Assembly: GCA_030430365.1 (NCBI GenBank) | Contig: JAUIFP010000019.1 | Location: forward strand, 1 to 44,253 | Source: Alphaproteobacteria bacterium | GTDB lineage: Bacteria; Pseudomonadota; Alphaproteobacteria; Sphingomonadales; Sphingomonadaceae | Length of the DNA: 44,253 nt | Reading direction: 5' to 3' | Shown: positions 33,104 to 41,554 of the stretch, piece by piece | Numbering within the stretch: the first letter of the stretch is position 1 | Layout of the letters: each line of letters opens with the position of its first letter | The notes under the pieces: generated by a model | Seen by the model: the letters and a program-made list of their open reading frames with translations, nothing else | The model's database searches: none | What the model was told of the DNA's origin: nothing | Translations under genes and position numbers: made by a program

Positions 33104-34578
33104 GTAGCTCCCTGCAGGATGACGAGGCCGCCGGCGGCGCGCCCGCAAACAGAAAGGGAGATCTCACCCAGGGCCCGATTCTGAAGACGCTGGTGCTCTT
33201 CGCGGTCCCCACCCTGCTGTCCAACTCGCTGCAATCCTTGAACGGCACGATCAATGCGATCTGGGTCGGACGCCTGATCGGCGAAGCGGCGCTGGCGGCC
33301 ACCGCCAATGCCAATATCATCATGTTCCTGCTTTCCAGCGCGGCCTTCGGCTTCGGCATGGCCGGCACCGTCCGGATCGGGCAGCGCTTCGGCGCCAGCG
33401 ACCTGGATGGGGCAAGGCGGACCATGGGCACGGCGATGGGTTTCTGCTTCCTGGTCACGATCGCGATTGCCGCCATCGGCCTCGCCATCACGCCCTGGCT
33501 GCTGCGCATGCTTTCCACGCCGCCAGAAGCCTTCCAGCTCGCCGTGGATTATCTGCGGATGGTGTTCGTGGCGATGCCGATGGTGATGATCTCCATCATT
33601 CTGACCATGGGCCTGCGCGGCGCCGGCGATTCCCGTACGCCGCTGATCTTCATGGGCGTTTCGGTCGTCCTGCACACGGTGATCAATCCGCTGCTGATCA
33701 TGGGATACGGCCCGCTGCCCGCTTTCGGGATCGCTGGATCGTCCCTCTCCATGGCGATTGCCACGACCATCTCTTTCATCGGCATGGTCGCCTATGTCTA
33801 TGCCAAAGACCTGCCGCTGCGCCTGCGCGGCGCCGAACTCGCCTATCTGAAGCCGCGGCTGGACGAGCTGGATTTCATCGTCAAGAAGGGCTTCCCGATG
33901 GGGGCGCAGATGCTGGTGATGTCCGCCGCCGGCCTGATCGTGGTCAGCTTGGTCAACCGCGAAGGCATGATGACCACTGCCGCCTACAGCGCATCCATGC
34001 AGGTCTTCACCTATGTCCAGATGCCGGCGATGGCGATCGGCGGGGCAATCAGCGCAATGGCCGCGCAATATATCGGCGCCCAGCAATGGAGCCGGCTGGA
34101 TCACCTCTCCCGCGCGGGGCTGATCACCAACGGCCTGATGACCGGCGCGCTTACCGTGCTGCTGCTGCTGTTCGACCGGCCGATCCTGGAACTGTTCATG
34201 GGGCCGGAAAGCCCCGCGGTCGACATGGCCCGCCACATCCAGTTCATGGTGGCGTGGAACTTCATCTTTTTCGGGATGACGATGGTGCTCAACGGCACGA
34301 TGCGCGCGGGCGGCGTGGTGTGGCTGCCGCTCTTCATCCTGGCGATCACGCTCTATCCGATACGCCTGGGTTTCTACTATCTCGCCTATCCGCTGTTCCA
34401 GGCCGATGCGATCTGGCTGAGCTTCCCGGTCGCCGCACTCTCCGGCCTCGCGATGACCGCCTATCTCTATTACCGCACCCCATGGCGGGAACGCGCCAAG
34501 GCGGAAACCGCCGATGAAGCCGCGGAGCAGTCCAATGCCGAAGGCGATCCGGCTGGCCGCTCCAACCCTTCGATGTAG
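33100..34578 (+). CDS. MATE-family efflux transporter
   Basis: The 492-residue inner-membrane protein has about 12 hydrophobic segments in the two-half MATE arrangement. The first half shows GPILKTLVLFAVPTLLSNSLQ and the NGTINAIWVGRLIGEAALAATANAN stretch typical of MATE family members; the second starts at about residue 255 (VKKGFPMGAQMLVMSAAGLIVVSLV). MATE proteins export drugs or metabolites using sodium or proton gradients. The ATG overlaps the queE stop by 4 bases, and a HAD phosphatase gene follows 8 bases later, so queE-MATE-HAD is one operon; no link to deazaguanine is known to me. Confidence 0.92.
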   Translation: MSSSLQDDEAAGGAPANRKGDLTQGPILKTLVLFAVPTLLSNSLQSLNGTINAIWVGRLIGEAALAATANANIIMFLLSSAAFGFGMAGTVRIGQRFGASDLDGARRTMGTAMGFCFLVTIAIAAIGLAITPWLLRMLSTPPEAFQLAVDYLRMVFVAMPMVMISIILTMGLRGAGDSRTPLIFMGVSVVLHTVINPLLIMGYGPLPAFGIAGSSLSMAIATTISFIGMVAYVYAKDLPLRLRGAELAYLKPRLDELDFIVKKGFPMGAQMLVMSAAGLIVVSLVNREGMMTTAAYSASMQVFTYVQMPAMAIGGAISAMAAQYIGAQQWSRLDHLSRAGLITNGLMTGALTVLLLLFDRPILELFMGPESPAVDMARHIQFMVAWNFIFFGMTMVLNGTMRAGGVVWLPLFILAITLYPIRLGFYYLAYPLFQADAIWLSFPVAALSGLAMTAYLYYRTPWRERAKAETADEAAEQSNAEGDPAGRSNPSM

Positions 34579-34586
34579 GCACGCGT

Positions 34587-35261
34587 ATGGCTCTGCCCCG
34601 TTCGCCCCGCGCGGTGATCTTCGACATGGACGGCACGCTGTTCGATTCAGAGAAGCTCTATGCCGAAGCCTTTGCCAGCGCGGCCAAGGCCATCAGCAAG
34701 GACGTCGATCCCCAGTTCATATACCGTACGATCGGATTGCCGCGGCCGGCAACCCTCGACCTCTATGAGCGCAGCTTCGGGCATGCCGTCCCCGCCGATG
34801 CGATGTTCGCCGCCTATGATGCAGAGTGCGAGCGGATGATGGCCTCGGCCCCCGTCGCGCTCAAGCCCGGTGCACTGGAACTGCTCGGCACGCTGCAGGC
34901 GCAGGCGATCCCCTGCGCAATCGCGACGTCCAGCCAGACCCGCGATGTGGAGCGCAATTTTGCCGGACACGATCTGCTGCACCACTTTGCGGAAATCGTG
35001 GCGCATGGCGACTACGCGGCAGGCAAGCCCGATCCGGAGCCTTTCCTTGTCGCCGCCGGGCGGCTCGGCTTTGCAGCGGCGGATTGCCTGGCGCTGGAAG
35101 ACTCCCCCAATGGCGTACTGTCCGCCAGCGCGGCCGGGACCATGACCGTGATGATCCCGGATCACCACCCAGCCACCGACGAGCACCGGCAGCTATGCTG
35201 CCATGTCGCGCAGGACCTGCACGAGGTGGAGCGCCTGGTTATGGAAACGCTGCGGAGCTAG
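34587..35261 (+). CDS. HAD-family phosphatase, beta-phosphoglucomutase-like
   Basis: The 224-residue protein shows motif I DMDGTLFDSEKLYAEAF (about 13-29), motif II ATSSQTRDVE (about 112-121), motif III GKPDPEPFLVAA (about 149-160) and motif IV ALEDSPNGVLSA (about 170-181), all characteristic of the HAD subgroup with a C1 cap that dephosphorylates small sugar phosphates or nucleotides. Substrate not inferable. It is last in the queE-MATE-HAD run and converges with the HerA-like gene. Confidence 0.9.
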   Translation: MALPRSPRAVIFDMDGTLFDSEKLYAEAFASAAKAISKDVDPQFIYRTIGLPRPATLDLYERSFGHAVPADAMFAAYDAECERMMASAPVALKPGALELLGTLQAQAIPCAIATSSQTRDVERNFAGHDLLHHFAEIVAHGDYAAGKPDPEPFLVAAGRLGFAAADCLALEDSPNGVLSASAAGTMTVMIPDHHPATDEHRQLCCHVAQDLHEVERLVMETLRS

Positions 35262-35267
35262 ACGGCA

Positions 35268-35305
35268 AAAAAGAAAGGCAGGGCGCGCCGAAACGCAGCC
35301 CTGCC
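35268..35305 (-). terminator. Rho-independent terminator of the HerA-like gene
   Basis: GGCAGGGC (35277-35284) and GCCCTGCC (35298-35305) form an 8-bp stem with a 13-base loop. On the minus strand it is followed by TTTCTTTTTTG, so it terminates the HerA-type gene that ends at 35339; it also lies just after the convergent HAD gene. Confidence 0.75.
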
Positions 35306-35338
35306 CCCTCTTCGGCCCTACGGGCCTCCCCTGTATTC

Positions 35339-37069
35339 TTACTTGCCCTGGGCGCGCCAACGCTGGACGATGCGGTGAACCGCCTCTTCCTCGCCGCCGG
35401 AATGCTGCCACAGCTCCACGAAGCTGGGATCTTCCGATGCCGGGCGCTTGGCTTCCTCCAGCGTGTCGAAGGAAACGCGGATCGGGATCGCAACACCCTC
35501 ACCGCAGATAATGCATTCGCGGTTTCTGAGCGCGGGAATCGAATCCAGGAAGCCGCGCGAACCTTCCGGCATGGCCGCCTTCACGAAGGCCTGGTCCCGG
35601 TCGTTGTTGAGACGCATGGAAATGATCGTACCGCACTGGGAAAGCACGCCTTCCGCAAGGTCCGAAGGACGCTGCGTGATGAGCCCCAGCGAAATGCCGT
35701 ATTTACGGCCTTCCTTGGCGATCCGCGAAAGAATGCGGCCGACGGAAGACCCATCGGCGTTCTTCTCGTTCGGGACGTATCGGTGCGCCTCTTCGCAGAC
35801 CAGCAGGATCGGGCTGGTCTTTTCCTCGCGGCCCCAGATCGCAAAGTCGAACACCAGCCGGCTGAGCACCGCCACCACGGTGGAGGTAATGTCGGAAGGA
35901 ACGCCCGAAACGTCGATGATCGAAATCGGCTTGCCGCTGGCGGGCATGCGGAAAATCTTGGAGACGAAATCGGCCAGCGTGTCGCCCACCAGCATGCCGG
36001 AGAACATGAACTGATAGCGCGGATCGGTCTTGAGTTCGTCGATCTTGGTCTTGATGCGCATATAGGGCGCGGTCGACGTCGCCTTGTCCAGCTTGCCCAT
36101 ATCGTTCTGCAGAATGTTGGTGAGATCCGACAGCAGATAGGGAATCGGGGAATCGACGGTGATCTTGCCCATCGTTTCGGCAAGGCGGTTCTTGCTGCGC
36201 GCCTCCAGCAGGCACTTGGCCAGAATGTCGGCGTCTTCCTGGCGGTCATTGCCCGTGGTGCTCAGGATGACTTCGCAATGTTCTTCGAAGTTCATCAGCC
36301 AATAGGGCATGTTGAGATTGGTGACGTCGAAGATCAGGCCGGTATTGCGGAATGCGGCCGAATATTCGCCGTGGGGGTCGATCATCAGCACATGGCCCTG
36401 CGGCGCGGATTCGCAGATCCGGTGCAGGATCATCGCGGCGCTGGTCGACTTACCGGTACCGGTGGAGCCCAGCAGCGCGAAGTGCTTGCCCAGCATCGCA
36501 TCGATATAGATGCCTGCGCGAATATCGACGGTGGGATAGACCGTGCCGACCTGGATCGCGGAGCGGCCATCGCTGGCATAGATTTGGCGAAGGTCCGCAC
36601 TGGTGGCGGGATAGACCAAGGCGCCGGGAATGGGATAGCGCGTCACACCGCGGCGGAAATTGTAGATCTTGCCGGTCAGGCGTTCTTCGTCGCCTTCGCC
36701 CAGGAAGTCGATATTGGCAACGATGCTGCCGCCTTCGGAACGGCGATCCTGCCGCTGGTTGCGCACATTGGCGAGCAGCCAGCCGTCAGCGACGCGGATC
36801 TTGATCTGGCTGCCGACTTGCCCGGCAAGCGCGATCGAGGGATCCGCATCGTCCGCGCATTCGGTGATGCGCTGCAGATCGAGAGCAATCTGCGAGCCCG
36901 AGCCCGCAATTTCCAGCACCACGCCAATCGGCTGGGTGCCGTTTTCGCTCTCCGCCGCGCCATTGCCTCCCATGTCCTGCGGATGGTCCGCAGGCTGGAA
37001 ATCCGAAAATTGCTCTTTACTCAATTCGTTCATTGTCGGGCCGCCATAAATGTCGAATTTCTGCGCCAT
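35339..37069 (-). CDS. HerA-type ATPase (DUF87/FtsK-like, HAS-barrel)
   Basis: The 576-residue protein has an N-terminal barrel region (about 45-140), an FtsK/HerA ATPase domain with Walker A GSTGTGKST (201-209), DPHGEYSAAF, Walker B ILLVCEEAHRY (about 405-415), and the motif SLGLITQRPSDLAEGVLSQCGT typical of HerA-like hexameric translocases. HerA proteins translocate DNA and in archaea work with the nuclease NurA in end resection; other HerA proteins belong to defence systems with Sir2, DUF4297 or nuclease partners. None of those lies adjacent. The first 45 residues are acidic and disordered. ATG at 37069; an internal ATG at 37033 is an alternative start. Confidence 0.85.
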   Translation of the reverse strand: MAQKFDIYGGPTMNELSKEQFSDFQPADHPQDMGGNGAAESENGTQPIGVVLEIAGSGSQIALDLQRITECADDADPSIALAGQVGSQIKIRVADGWLLANVRNQRQDRRSEGGSIVANIDFLGEGDEERLTGKIYNFRRGVTRYPIPGALVYPATSADLRQIYASDGRSAIQVGTVYPTVDIRAGIYIDAMLGKHFALLGSTGTGKSTSAAMILHRICESAPQGHVLMIDPHGEYSAAFRNTGLIFDVTNLNMPYWLMNFEEHCEVILSTTGNDRQEDADILAKCLLEARSKNRLAETMGKITVDSPIPYLLSDLTNILQNDMGKLDKATSTAPYMRIKTKIDELKTDPRYQFMFSGMLVGDTLADFVSKIFRMPASGKPISIIDVSGVPSDITSTVVAVLSRLVFDFAIWGREEKTSPILLVCEEAHRYVPNEKNADGSSVGRILSRIAKEGRKYGISLGLITQRPSDLAEGVLSQCGTIISMRLNNDRDQAFVKAAMPEGSRGFLDSIPALRNRECIICGEGVAIPIRVSFDTLEEAKRPASEDPSFVELWQHSGGEEEAVHRIVQRWRAQGK

Positions 37070-37130
37070 CTTGCGCGCAGACAGGCCTATCCCGATGTCG
37101 TTAAAATCGCGTCAATGACGCTTCTTCGCC

Positions 37131-37925
37131 CTAAATCAGGACGAACAGCCGGCCCGCGATCCAGCCCATTCCGATCGAAACGAAAACCGCCAGCAGGCCG
37201 TAGAGAAAACCGTCATTATTGGCGAAATTCACCACGAACCTCTCGAAGCCCAGCTTGCGCACTTCCACCCGCGACACGGCAGAGGCGATCACGCGCCCCT
37301 GGGTGATGGCGAAGGTCTCAGCGGTGTAAGTGCCCGTCTGCACGGTGGAGGGCAGACTGATGCGGGCCTGATAAAGCACCTGCTCGCTCAGCGTCACGCC
37401 GTTATCCTGCTGCTTGTAGAGCCCTTCGCGCTGCCGCAGATCGACCAGCCCGGCGGCGAAGCGCGCCTGCTCTTCCGGATCGATGGCACCCACAGGGGAT
37501 AGCTGGAGCCAGTCCAGCCCCAATTCATAGATCGCGGCCGTCCGCTCATCCACGATCTCGTCAATCGGGCGCGAACTCGAAACCGCGAAGAATGACGGGG
37601 CGGAGCGGAAATCGCTGCTGTCGGCATTCAGCCAGACGCCCGCCACCTTGCGCTTTTCACGCAGGCGAATGGACTGCGTCGGCCCCTTCAGCACCACGAC
37701 GATATCGTAATCACGCCCCGCGCGGTTCCCGCTTGGGTCCAGGATCGCGCCGAACAGCAGCAGCTCGGTTCCGGTGAAGCCCTGCCGCACCTGGATTTCA
37801 TGCTGCGAAACTTCGGGCACCAGGATCGGTTCGCGCTGAGCGGTCAGCATTGAAAATGCGAGCAGGGCAAACAGGCCGGAGGCAATCCGCTTTGCCATCC
37901 CACCGGCGGCGCTACGCGGCGTCAT
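37131..37925 (-). CDS. TIGR02186-like membrane protein, partner of TauE/SafE
   Basis: The 264-residue protein has a signal or anchor at the N-terminus (about 10-30), a periplasmic domain (about 33-225) with VPEVSQHEIQVRQGFTGTELLLFGAI, DYDIVVVLKGPTQSIRLREK and GVWLNADSSDFRSAPSFFAV, and one C-terminal membrane segment (about 242-262, ending IAGRLFVLI). This matches the TIGR02186 group of alphaproteobacterial membrane proteins, which are commonly next to TauE/SafE permeases. The ATG at 37925 overlaps the TauE stop (ATGA), confirming the start and the coupling. Biochemical role unknown. Confidence 0.87.
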   Translation of the reverse strand: MTPRSAAGGMAKRIASGLFALLAFSMLTAQREPILVPEVSQHEIQVRQGFTGTELLLFGAILDPSGNRAGRDYDIVVVLKGPTQSIRLREKRKVAGVWLNADSSDFRSAPSFFAVSSSRPIDEIVDERTAAIYELGLDWLQLSPVGAIDPEEQARFAAGLVDLRQREGLYKQQDNGVTLSEQVLYQARISLPSTVQTGTYTAETFAITQGRVIASAVSRVEVRKLGFERFVVNFANNDGFLYGLLAVFVSIGMGWIAGRLFVLI

Positions 37926-38836
37926 AGCGGCACCACCGTGTAGATTTCATCCGGCCGGTATCCCAGGCCGAACGCCATGCGCAGCGCGATCGCCAGCACG
38001 ATGACCGCCAGGACCAAGCGCAATATCTCCGGCTTGGCCTTCTGCGCGAATTTGGCGCCGAGCTGCGCCCCGGTGACCGAACCGAGCAGCAGCAGCCCCG
38101 CCAGCACGATATCGACGGCCTTGGTGGTGAGCGAATGCATCATCGTGGTGACCATCGTCACGAACAGGATCTGGAACAGCGAAGTGCCCACGACGACATT
38201 GGCGCTCATGCCCAGAATGTAGAGCATGGCGGGCACCAGGATGAAGCCGCCGCCTACGCCCATCAGCATCGTCAAGATCCCGACGATTACGCCCAGCAGC
38301 AGCGGCGCGAGCGGCGAGATGTAGAGCCCCGAACGATAGAAGCGCCAGCGCATCGGCAGGCTGGCCACCAGCGGGTGATGCCGGCGTTTGCGCGCCGGCG
38401 CGGGTACGCCCGTGCGCATTGCCCGCATGGTCTGAAAACTCTCGCGCCCCATCAGTGCGCCGATCGTGCCCAGCAGGATGACGTAGAGGATGTTGATGAC
38501 CGTATCGATCTGCCCGATCGCCTGCAGCAGGCGAAACAGCAAGGCGCCGAAGACCGTGCCGATCACACCGCCCGCGACCATCACCGCGCCCATGCTGTAA
38601 TCCACGCCGCCGCGGCGGGTATGGGCAAACACGCCCGAAACGCTGGCACCGGTCACCTGGCTGGCTGCCGAAGCGGCAGCGACGGTGGGCGGAACCCCGT
38701 AGAAGATCAGCAGCGGTGTAGTGAGGAAACCTCCGCCCACGCCGAACAGTCCGGAAAGGATGCCCGTGGCGGCCCCAAGCGCGACGATGACCAGCCCGTT
38801 GACCGCAAGATTGGCGATAGGGAGGTATACGTCCAT
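37922..38836 (-). CDS. TauE/SafE-family sulfite/organic anion exporter
   Basis: The 304-residue inner-membrane protein has eight or so hydrophobic segments arranged as two TauE/SafE repeats: GILSGLFGVGGGFLTTPLLIFYGVPP (about 24-49) and VGILTMLMGVGGGFILVPAMLYILGM (about 185-210), each with the conserved GVGGGF motif. Members export sulfite, sulfoacetate or related anions. The gene is followed by its TIGR02186-like partner with a 4-base overlap. The substrate cannot be inferred; other sulfur genes are absent here. Confidence 0.9.
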   Translation of the reverse strand: MDVYLPIANLAVNGLVIVALGAATGILSGLFGVGGGFLTTPLLIFYGVPPTVAAASAASQVTGASVSGVFAHTRRGGVDYSMGAVMVAGGVIGTVFGALLFRLLQAIGQIDTVINILYVILLGTIGALMGRESFQTMRAMRTGVPAPARKRRHHPLVASLPMRWRFYRSGLYISPLAPLLLGVIVGILTMLMGVGGGFILVPAMLYILGMSANVVVGTSLFQILFVTMVTTMMHSLTTKAVDIVLAGLLLLGSVTGAQLGAKFAQKAKPEILRLVLAVIVLAIALRMAFGLGYRPDEIYTVVPL

Positions 38837-38896
38837 TGCATCTACCGCCGTAACCCACCCTCGCGGCGGATTAAAGCCACTGCGGCGCGGGTTCCC

Positions 38897-40033
38897 CTAA
38901 AAACCCGCAGCAATCGTCAGCGTGGGGCCGCTGGAAGGATTGGCATCACCGGCGACACGGAAACGCCAATCGAAAGAAAGCCGCGCCGGGATCCCGCCCG
39001 CCCGGCTCCTGATCGTGGCGCCCGGCCCGATATCGAGCCGCTCGGCACCCTTTTGCGCACCGCCCCAGGCGCCGCCTCCGGCGCTGACCAGCAACCCGCC
39101 CATCTCCAAAATGTCCCGCTCTGCGCGCAATTGCCCATCGGCAAAGGCGGTTGCGAAATCGCCGCCGACATAGCCCGCCTGAGCATAGGCCTCTCCTTTG
39201 AAGTCCAATGGCAGATCGAACACCGGCAACTGGGTGAAGGCATAAGCCGCCGGGCGCCAGTTCATCCGGCCATTGGCATGGGTTCCGCGCATTTCCGCGG
39301 CGGCCATGATCGGTATTTCGGGGATCGGGCGCGCGGCCAGCCCCGCCGCCACTTCGCTTTCCCGCGCACCGGCGAGCGCCTTACTGGCACGGACATAAAC
39401 ATTGGGCCGGTGCGGGCTCGACGGCGCGATGTTGTAGCGCAGCACGGCGCCCAGCTGGCTCTGCCCATAGCTGCCGCGCCCGGACGTGACGGCCGTGGTC
39501 GTATCCTCCCGCACAAGCAGCCAGGCATCGCCGGACCAGCGCTTGCCCGCTGGCCGGGAAGTCGCGGGCAAGGGCGGCACGGCGCGCGCGGCCTGCCCCA
39601 AGTGCCGACTCGCCGGTGCTGGCGCTTCCTTCCGCCTGTCCGCCGGAGCCGCCAGAAGCACACCGGCAGGCCGGTACATGGCATTTGCGGCAGAAGGCAA
39701 TTCGATGAGCTGGGGATAGGCAATGCGCGCGGCCGCAGGGCGCAGCGGCACGACTAGCGGATATGCCCCGCGCGCCACCTTCGGGCGAAGCGGAACCACC
39801 TGCGGGTAAGCCTTATCATGCAGCGGAGATGGACGTCCTGACGAAATCAGTGCTGCTTGCCGGTTCCCCGAACCTTCCGCAGCGTATTGCCCGGCAAAGG
39901 CCAGTGGCGCGGGCATGGACCGCGCGTTGGAGATATGCGGATCCCACAGCAATGTGCGCAGCGCGATCCAGCCGCCCAGCAGCACCACCAGCATGAAAAC
40001 CGGCTGCCCGCGATACCCGGCCTGTGGAGTCAT
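38897..40033 (-). CDS. Putative outer-membrane partner of the NfrB-like glycosyltransferase (NfrA C-terminal-like)
   Basis: The 378-residue product starts at the ATG at 40033, which overlaps the glycosyltransferase stop (ATGA). One hydrophobic segment (about 11-29) is followed by an Ala/Pro-rich linker with three 15-residue repeats (75-117; AYPxVVPLRPxxAR). The C-terminal 210 residues (from WSGDAWLLVREDTT) are beta-rich with alternating aromatic and small residues and end in F (LTIAAGF), as outer-membrane barrels do. Blocks such as GSYGQSQLGAVLRYNI, GEAYAQAGYVGGDFATAFADGQLRAE split in two, and GGAWGGAQKGAERLDIGPG resemble, from memory, the C-terminal domain of phage N4 adsorption protein A (NfrA). 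TPR repeats of full-length NfrA are absent. Confidence 0.6.
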   Translation of the reverse strand: MTPQAGYRGQPVFMLVVLLGGWIALRTLLWDPHISNARSMPAPLAFAGQYAAEGSGNRQAALISSGRPSPLHDKAYPQVVPLRPKVARGAYPLVVPLRPAAARIAYPQLIELPSAANAMYRPAGVLLAAPADRRKEAPAPASRHLGQAARAVPPLPATSRPAGKRWSGDAWLLVREDTTTAVTSGRGSYGQSQLGAVLRYNIAPSSPHRPNVYVRASKALAGARESEVAAGLAARPIPEIPIMAAAEMRGTHANGRMNWRPAAYAFTQLPVFDLPLDFKGEAYAQAGYVGGDFATAFADGQLRAERDILEMGGLLVSAGGGAWGGAQKGAERLDIGPGATIRSRAGGIPARLSFDWRFRVAGDANPSSGPTLTIAAGF

Positions 40034-41379
40034 CCGGCCCGTTCGGGCTGCATGAGGGCGGGATGGGCGAGATGCGTGGTCTTGTCCCATACCGGCAGTT
40101 TGCCGCCCAGCGTGCCCATATAGGCGAACAGGGCGCGGCGACCGGCCATGATCGCAATGATGTTCGCCACGGGAATGCGCAGCACCGCGCGCAGCCCCTC
40201 GGCAATCCCGTATTCATTGGCCGTGAAGGCGAAGCGCATCCCCGCGCGCCAGACGAAACTGGCGAAGTTGATCAGGATCAGCGTGTAGATCAGCGGATCG
40301 CCCTGCCACGGACGGCCCAGCCCTGCCATGTCCGCTGCCCCCAGAATGCCCGCGATCACCAGCAGCAGATAGGCCGCCGCCAGCACGATCGCAGTCAAAG
40401 GGCCGCGCCGGTCGCGCACCCGCATCCACAGTTCCACCGGGCGTGCGATCCAGCCGAGCCGGTCCCAGCCTTGCAGGGCGATCCCGTGGATCCAGCGGGT
40501 CTTCTGCCGGACTGCTGCACCAAGCTCCGCCGGGAAGCAGGCCCGGGTGGCGATCAGTTCACCGTCATCGCCGCGCAGGCGCAGAAATTGCGTACGCGCG
40601 TTCAGCGCCTTGATCCTGAGGCCCATCTCGTAATCTTCGGTCAGGCTTTCGACGGAGAACGGCCCCTCCTGCCCCGGGCGCTCGCCTGCCAGCCTGGCGA
40701 GGATCGGCCGGGCGAAGGCACAGCCCACGCCGGCTGCCGGCAGCGCCGCCCCCATCGCATCACGCACGACCATCGCCTTGGCATGCGCCTCGGTAAATTC
40801 CTCGCAGTAATGGCCCGCGATCCAGCGCGATCCGGGCTGGGGTTCCGGCCGCACCGGAAGCTGGACGAACTCGGCCTGGTCCAGAGCCTTGTCCAGCACC
40901 CACAACGCGGCGGGATCGACCATATCTTCCGCGTCGTGCAGCAAGACCATGCGGAAGGGTTCGCCCGTTTGCTTCTCCTCCCGGCCAAGCGCGCGGTACA
41001 GGGCATTGAGGCAGTCCGCCTTGGTGGTGGGGCCGTCGCGGTCGTGAATCACCAGCCGGAAACGCGGGTCCGCCCCGCCCGCACGCCGGGCGGCCTCCAT
41101 GGTCCGCGCATCGTTGCGGTAACAGCCGACCAGCAGCCGCAGCTCCCCCTGCGGCCAGGCTGCAAGCAGATGAGCAATCGTGGCGCCGATCACCTCTGCT
41201 TCCTGCCAGGCGGGAATCATCACCGCGGCCTTGCCGCTCAGTGGATGATGCGATGCCAGCAGCCTGTCGACCGGCGGCGCAGTGGCTCTGCCCGAGAGTT
41301 TGAGCCAAGCCCAGATCCCGTCCACGGCGAGTTCGTCCACCGCGCCGATGAGAAAAAAGATGCCCGCGAAGAGCAGCAA
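40030..41379 (-). CDS. NfrB-like membrane glycosyltransferase (family 2)
   Basis: The 449-residue protein has an N-terminal membrane segment, a GT-A domain with VMIPAWQEAEVIG (53-65), the DAED motif (149-152), TEDYEMGLR (247-255) and QKTRW (292-296; Q-x-x-R-W of processive synthases), then four C-terminal hydrophobic segments (about 320-440). This layout matches the N-terminal part of NfrB (phage N4 adsorption protein B), a c-di-GMP-controlled exopolysaccharide synthase; the C-terminal c-di-GMP-binding domain of enterobacterial NfrB is missing. The listed start is TTG at 41379. The frame is open further, to a TAG at 41446-41448, encoding TPLEWLALFEHELLLF, which looks like the true family N-terminus, but no ATG, GTG or TTG precedes it. 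The overlapping downstream gene is its partner. Confidence 0.85.
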   Translation of the reverse strand: MLLFAGIFFLIGAVDELAVDGIWAWLKLSGRATAPPVDRLLASHHPLSGKAAVMIPAWQEAEVIGATIAHLLAAWPQGELRLLVGCYRNDARTMEAARRAGGADPRFRLVIHDRDGPTTKADCLNALYRALGREEKQTGEPFRMVLLHDAEDMVDPAALWVLDKALDQAEFVQLPVRPEPQPGSRWIAGHYCEEFTEAHAKAMVVRDAMGAALPAAGVGCAFARPILARLAGERPGQEGPFSVESLTEDYEMGLRIKALNARTQFLRLRGDDGELIATRACFPAELGAAVRQKTRWIHGIALQGWDRLGWIARPVELWMRVRDRRGPLTAIVLAAAYLLLVIAGILGAADMAGLGRPWQGDPLIYTLILINFASFVWRAGMRFAFTANEYGIAEGLRAVLRIPVANIIAIMAGRRALFAYMGTLGGKLPVWDKTTHLAHPALMQPERAG

Positions 41380-41554
41380 CTCATGTTCGAAAAGCGCCAG
41401 CCATTCCAGCGGCGTAAAACCCCCTAGGATAGGCGCCCCCCAGTCCTACCTTCCCTGCCGGCACGTTAGTTAGCTTGGCATTATAGCGCAATCCGTAGAT
41501 TCCACCGCGCAGCCTCTTGCAACTGCGCCATATTTGAGAAAAGGGAGAAGGAGC

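Noticed and set aside
35339..38836. HerA-TIGR02186-TauE as a defence island
   Set aside because: The TauE/TIGR02186 pair is a common metabolic unit, no nuclease or effector gene is present, and composition matches the surroundings.
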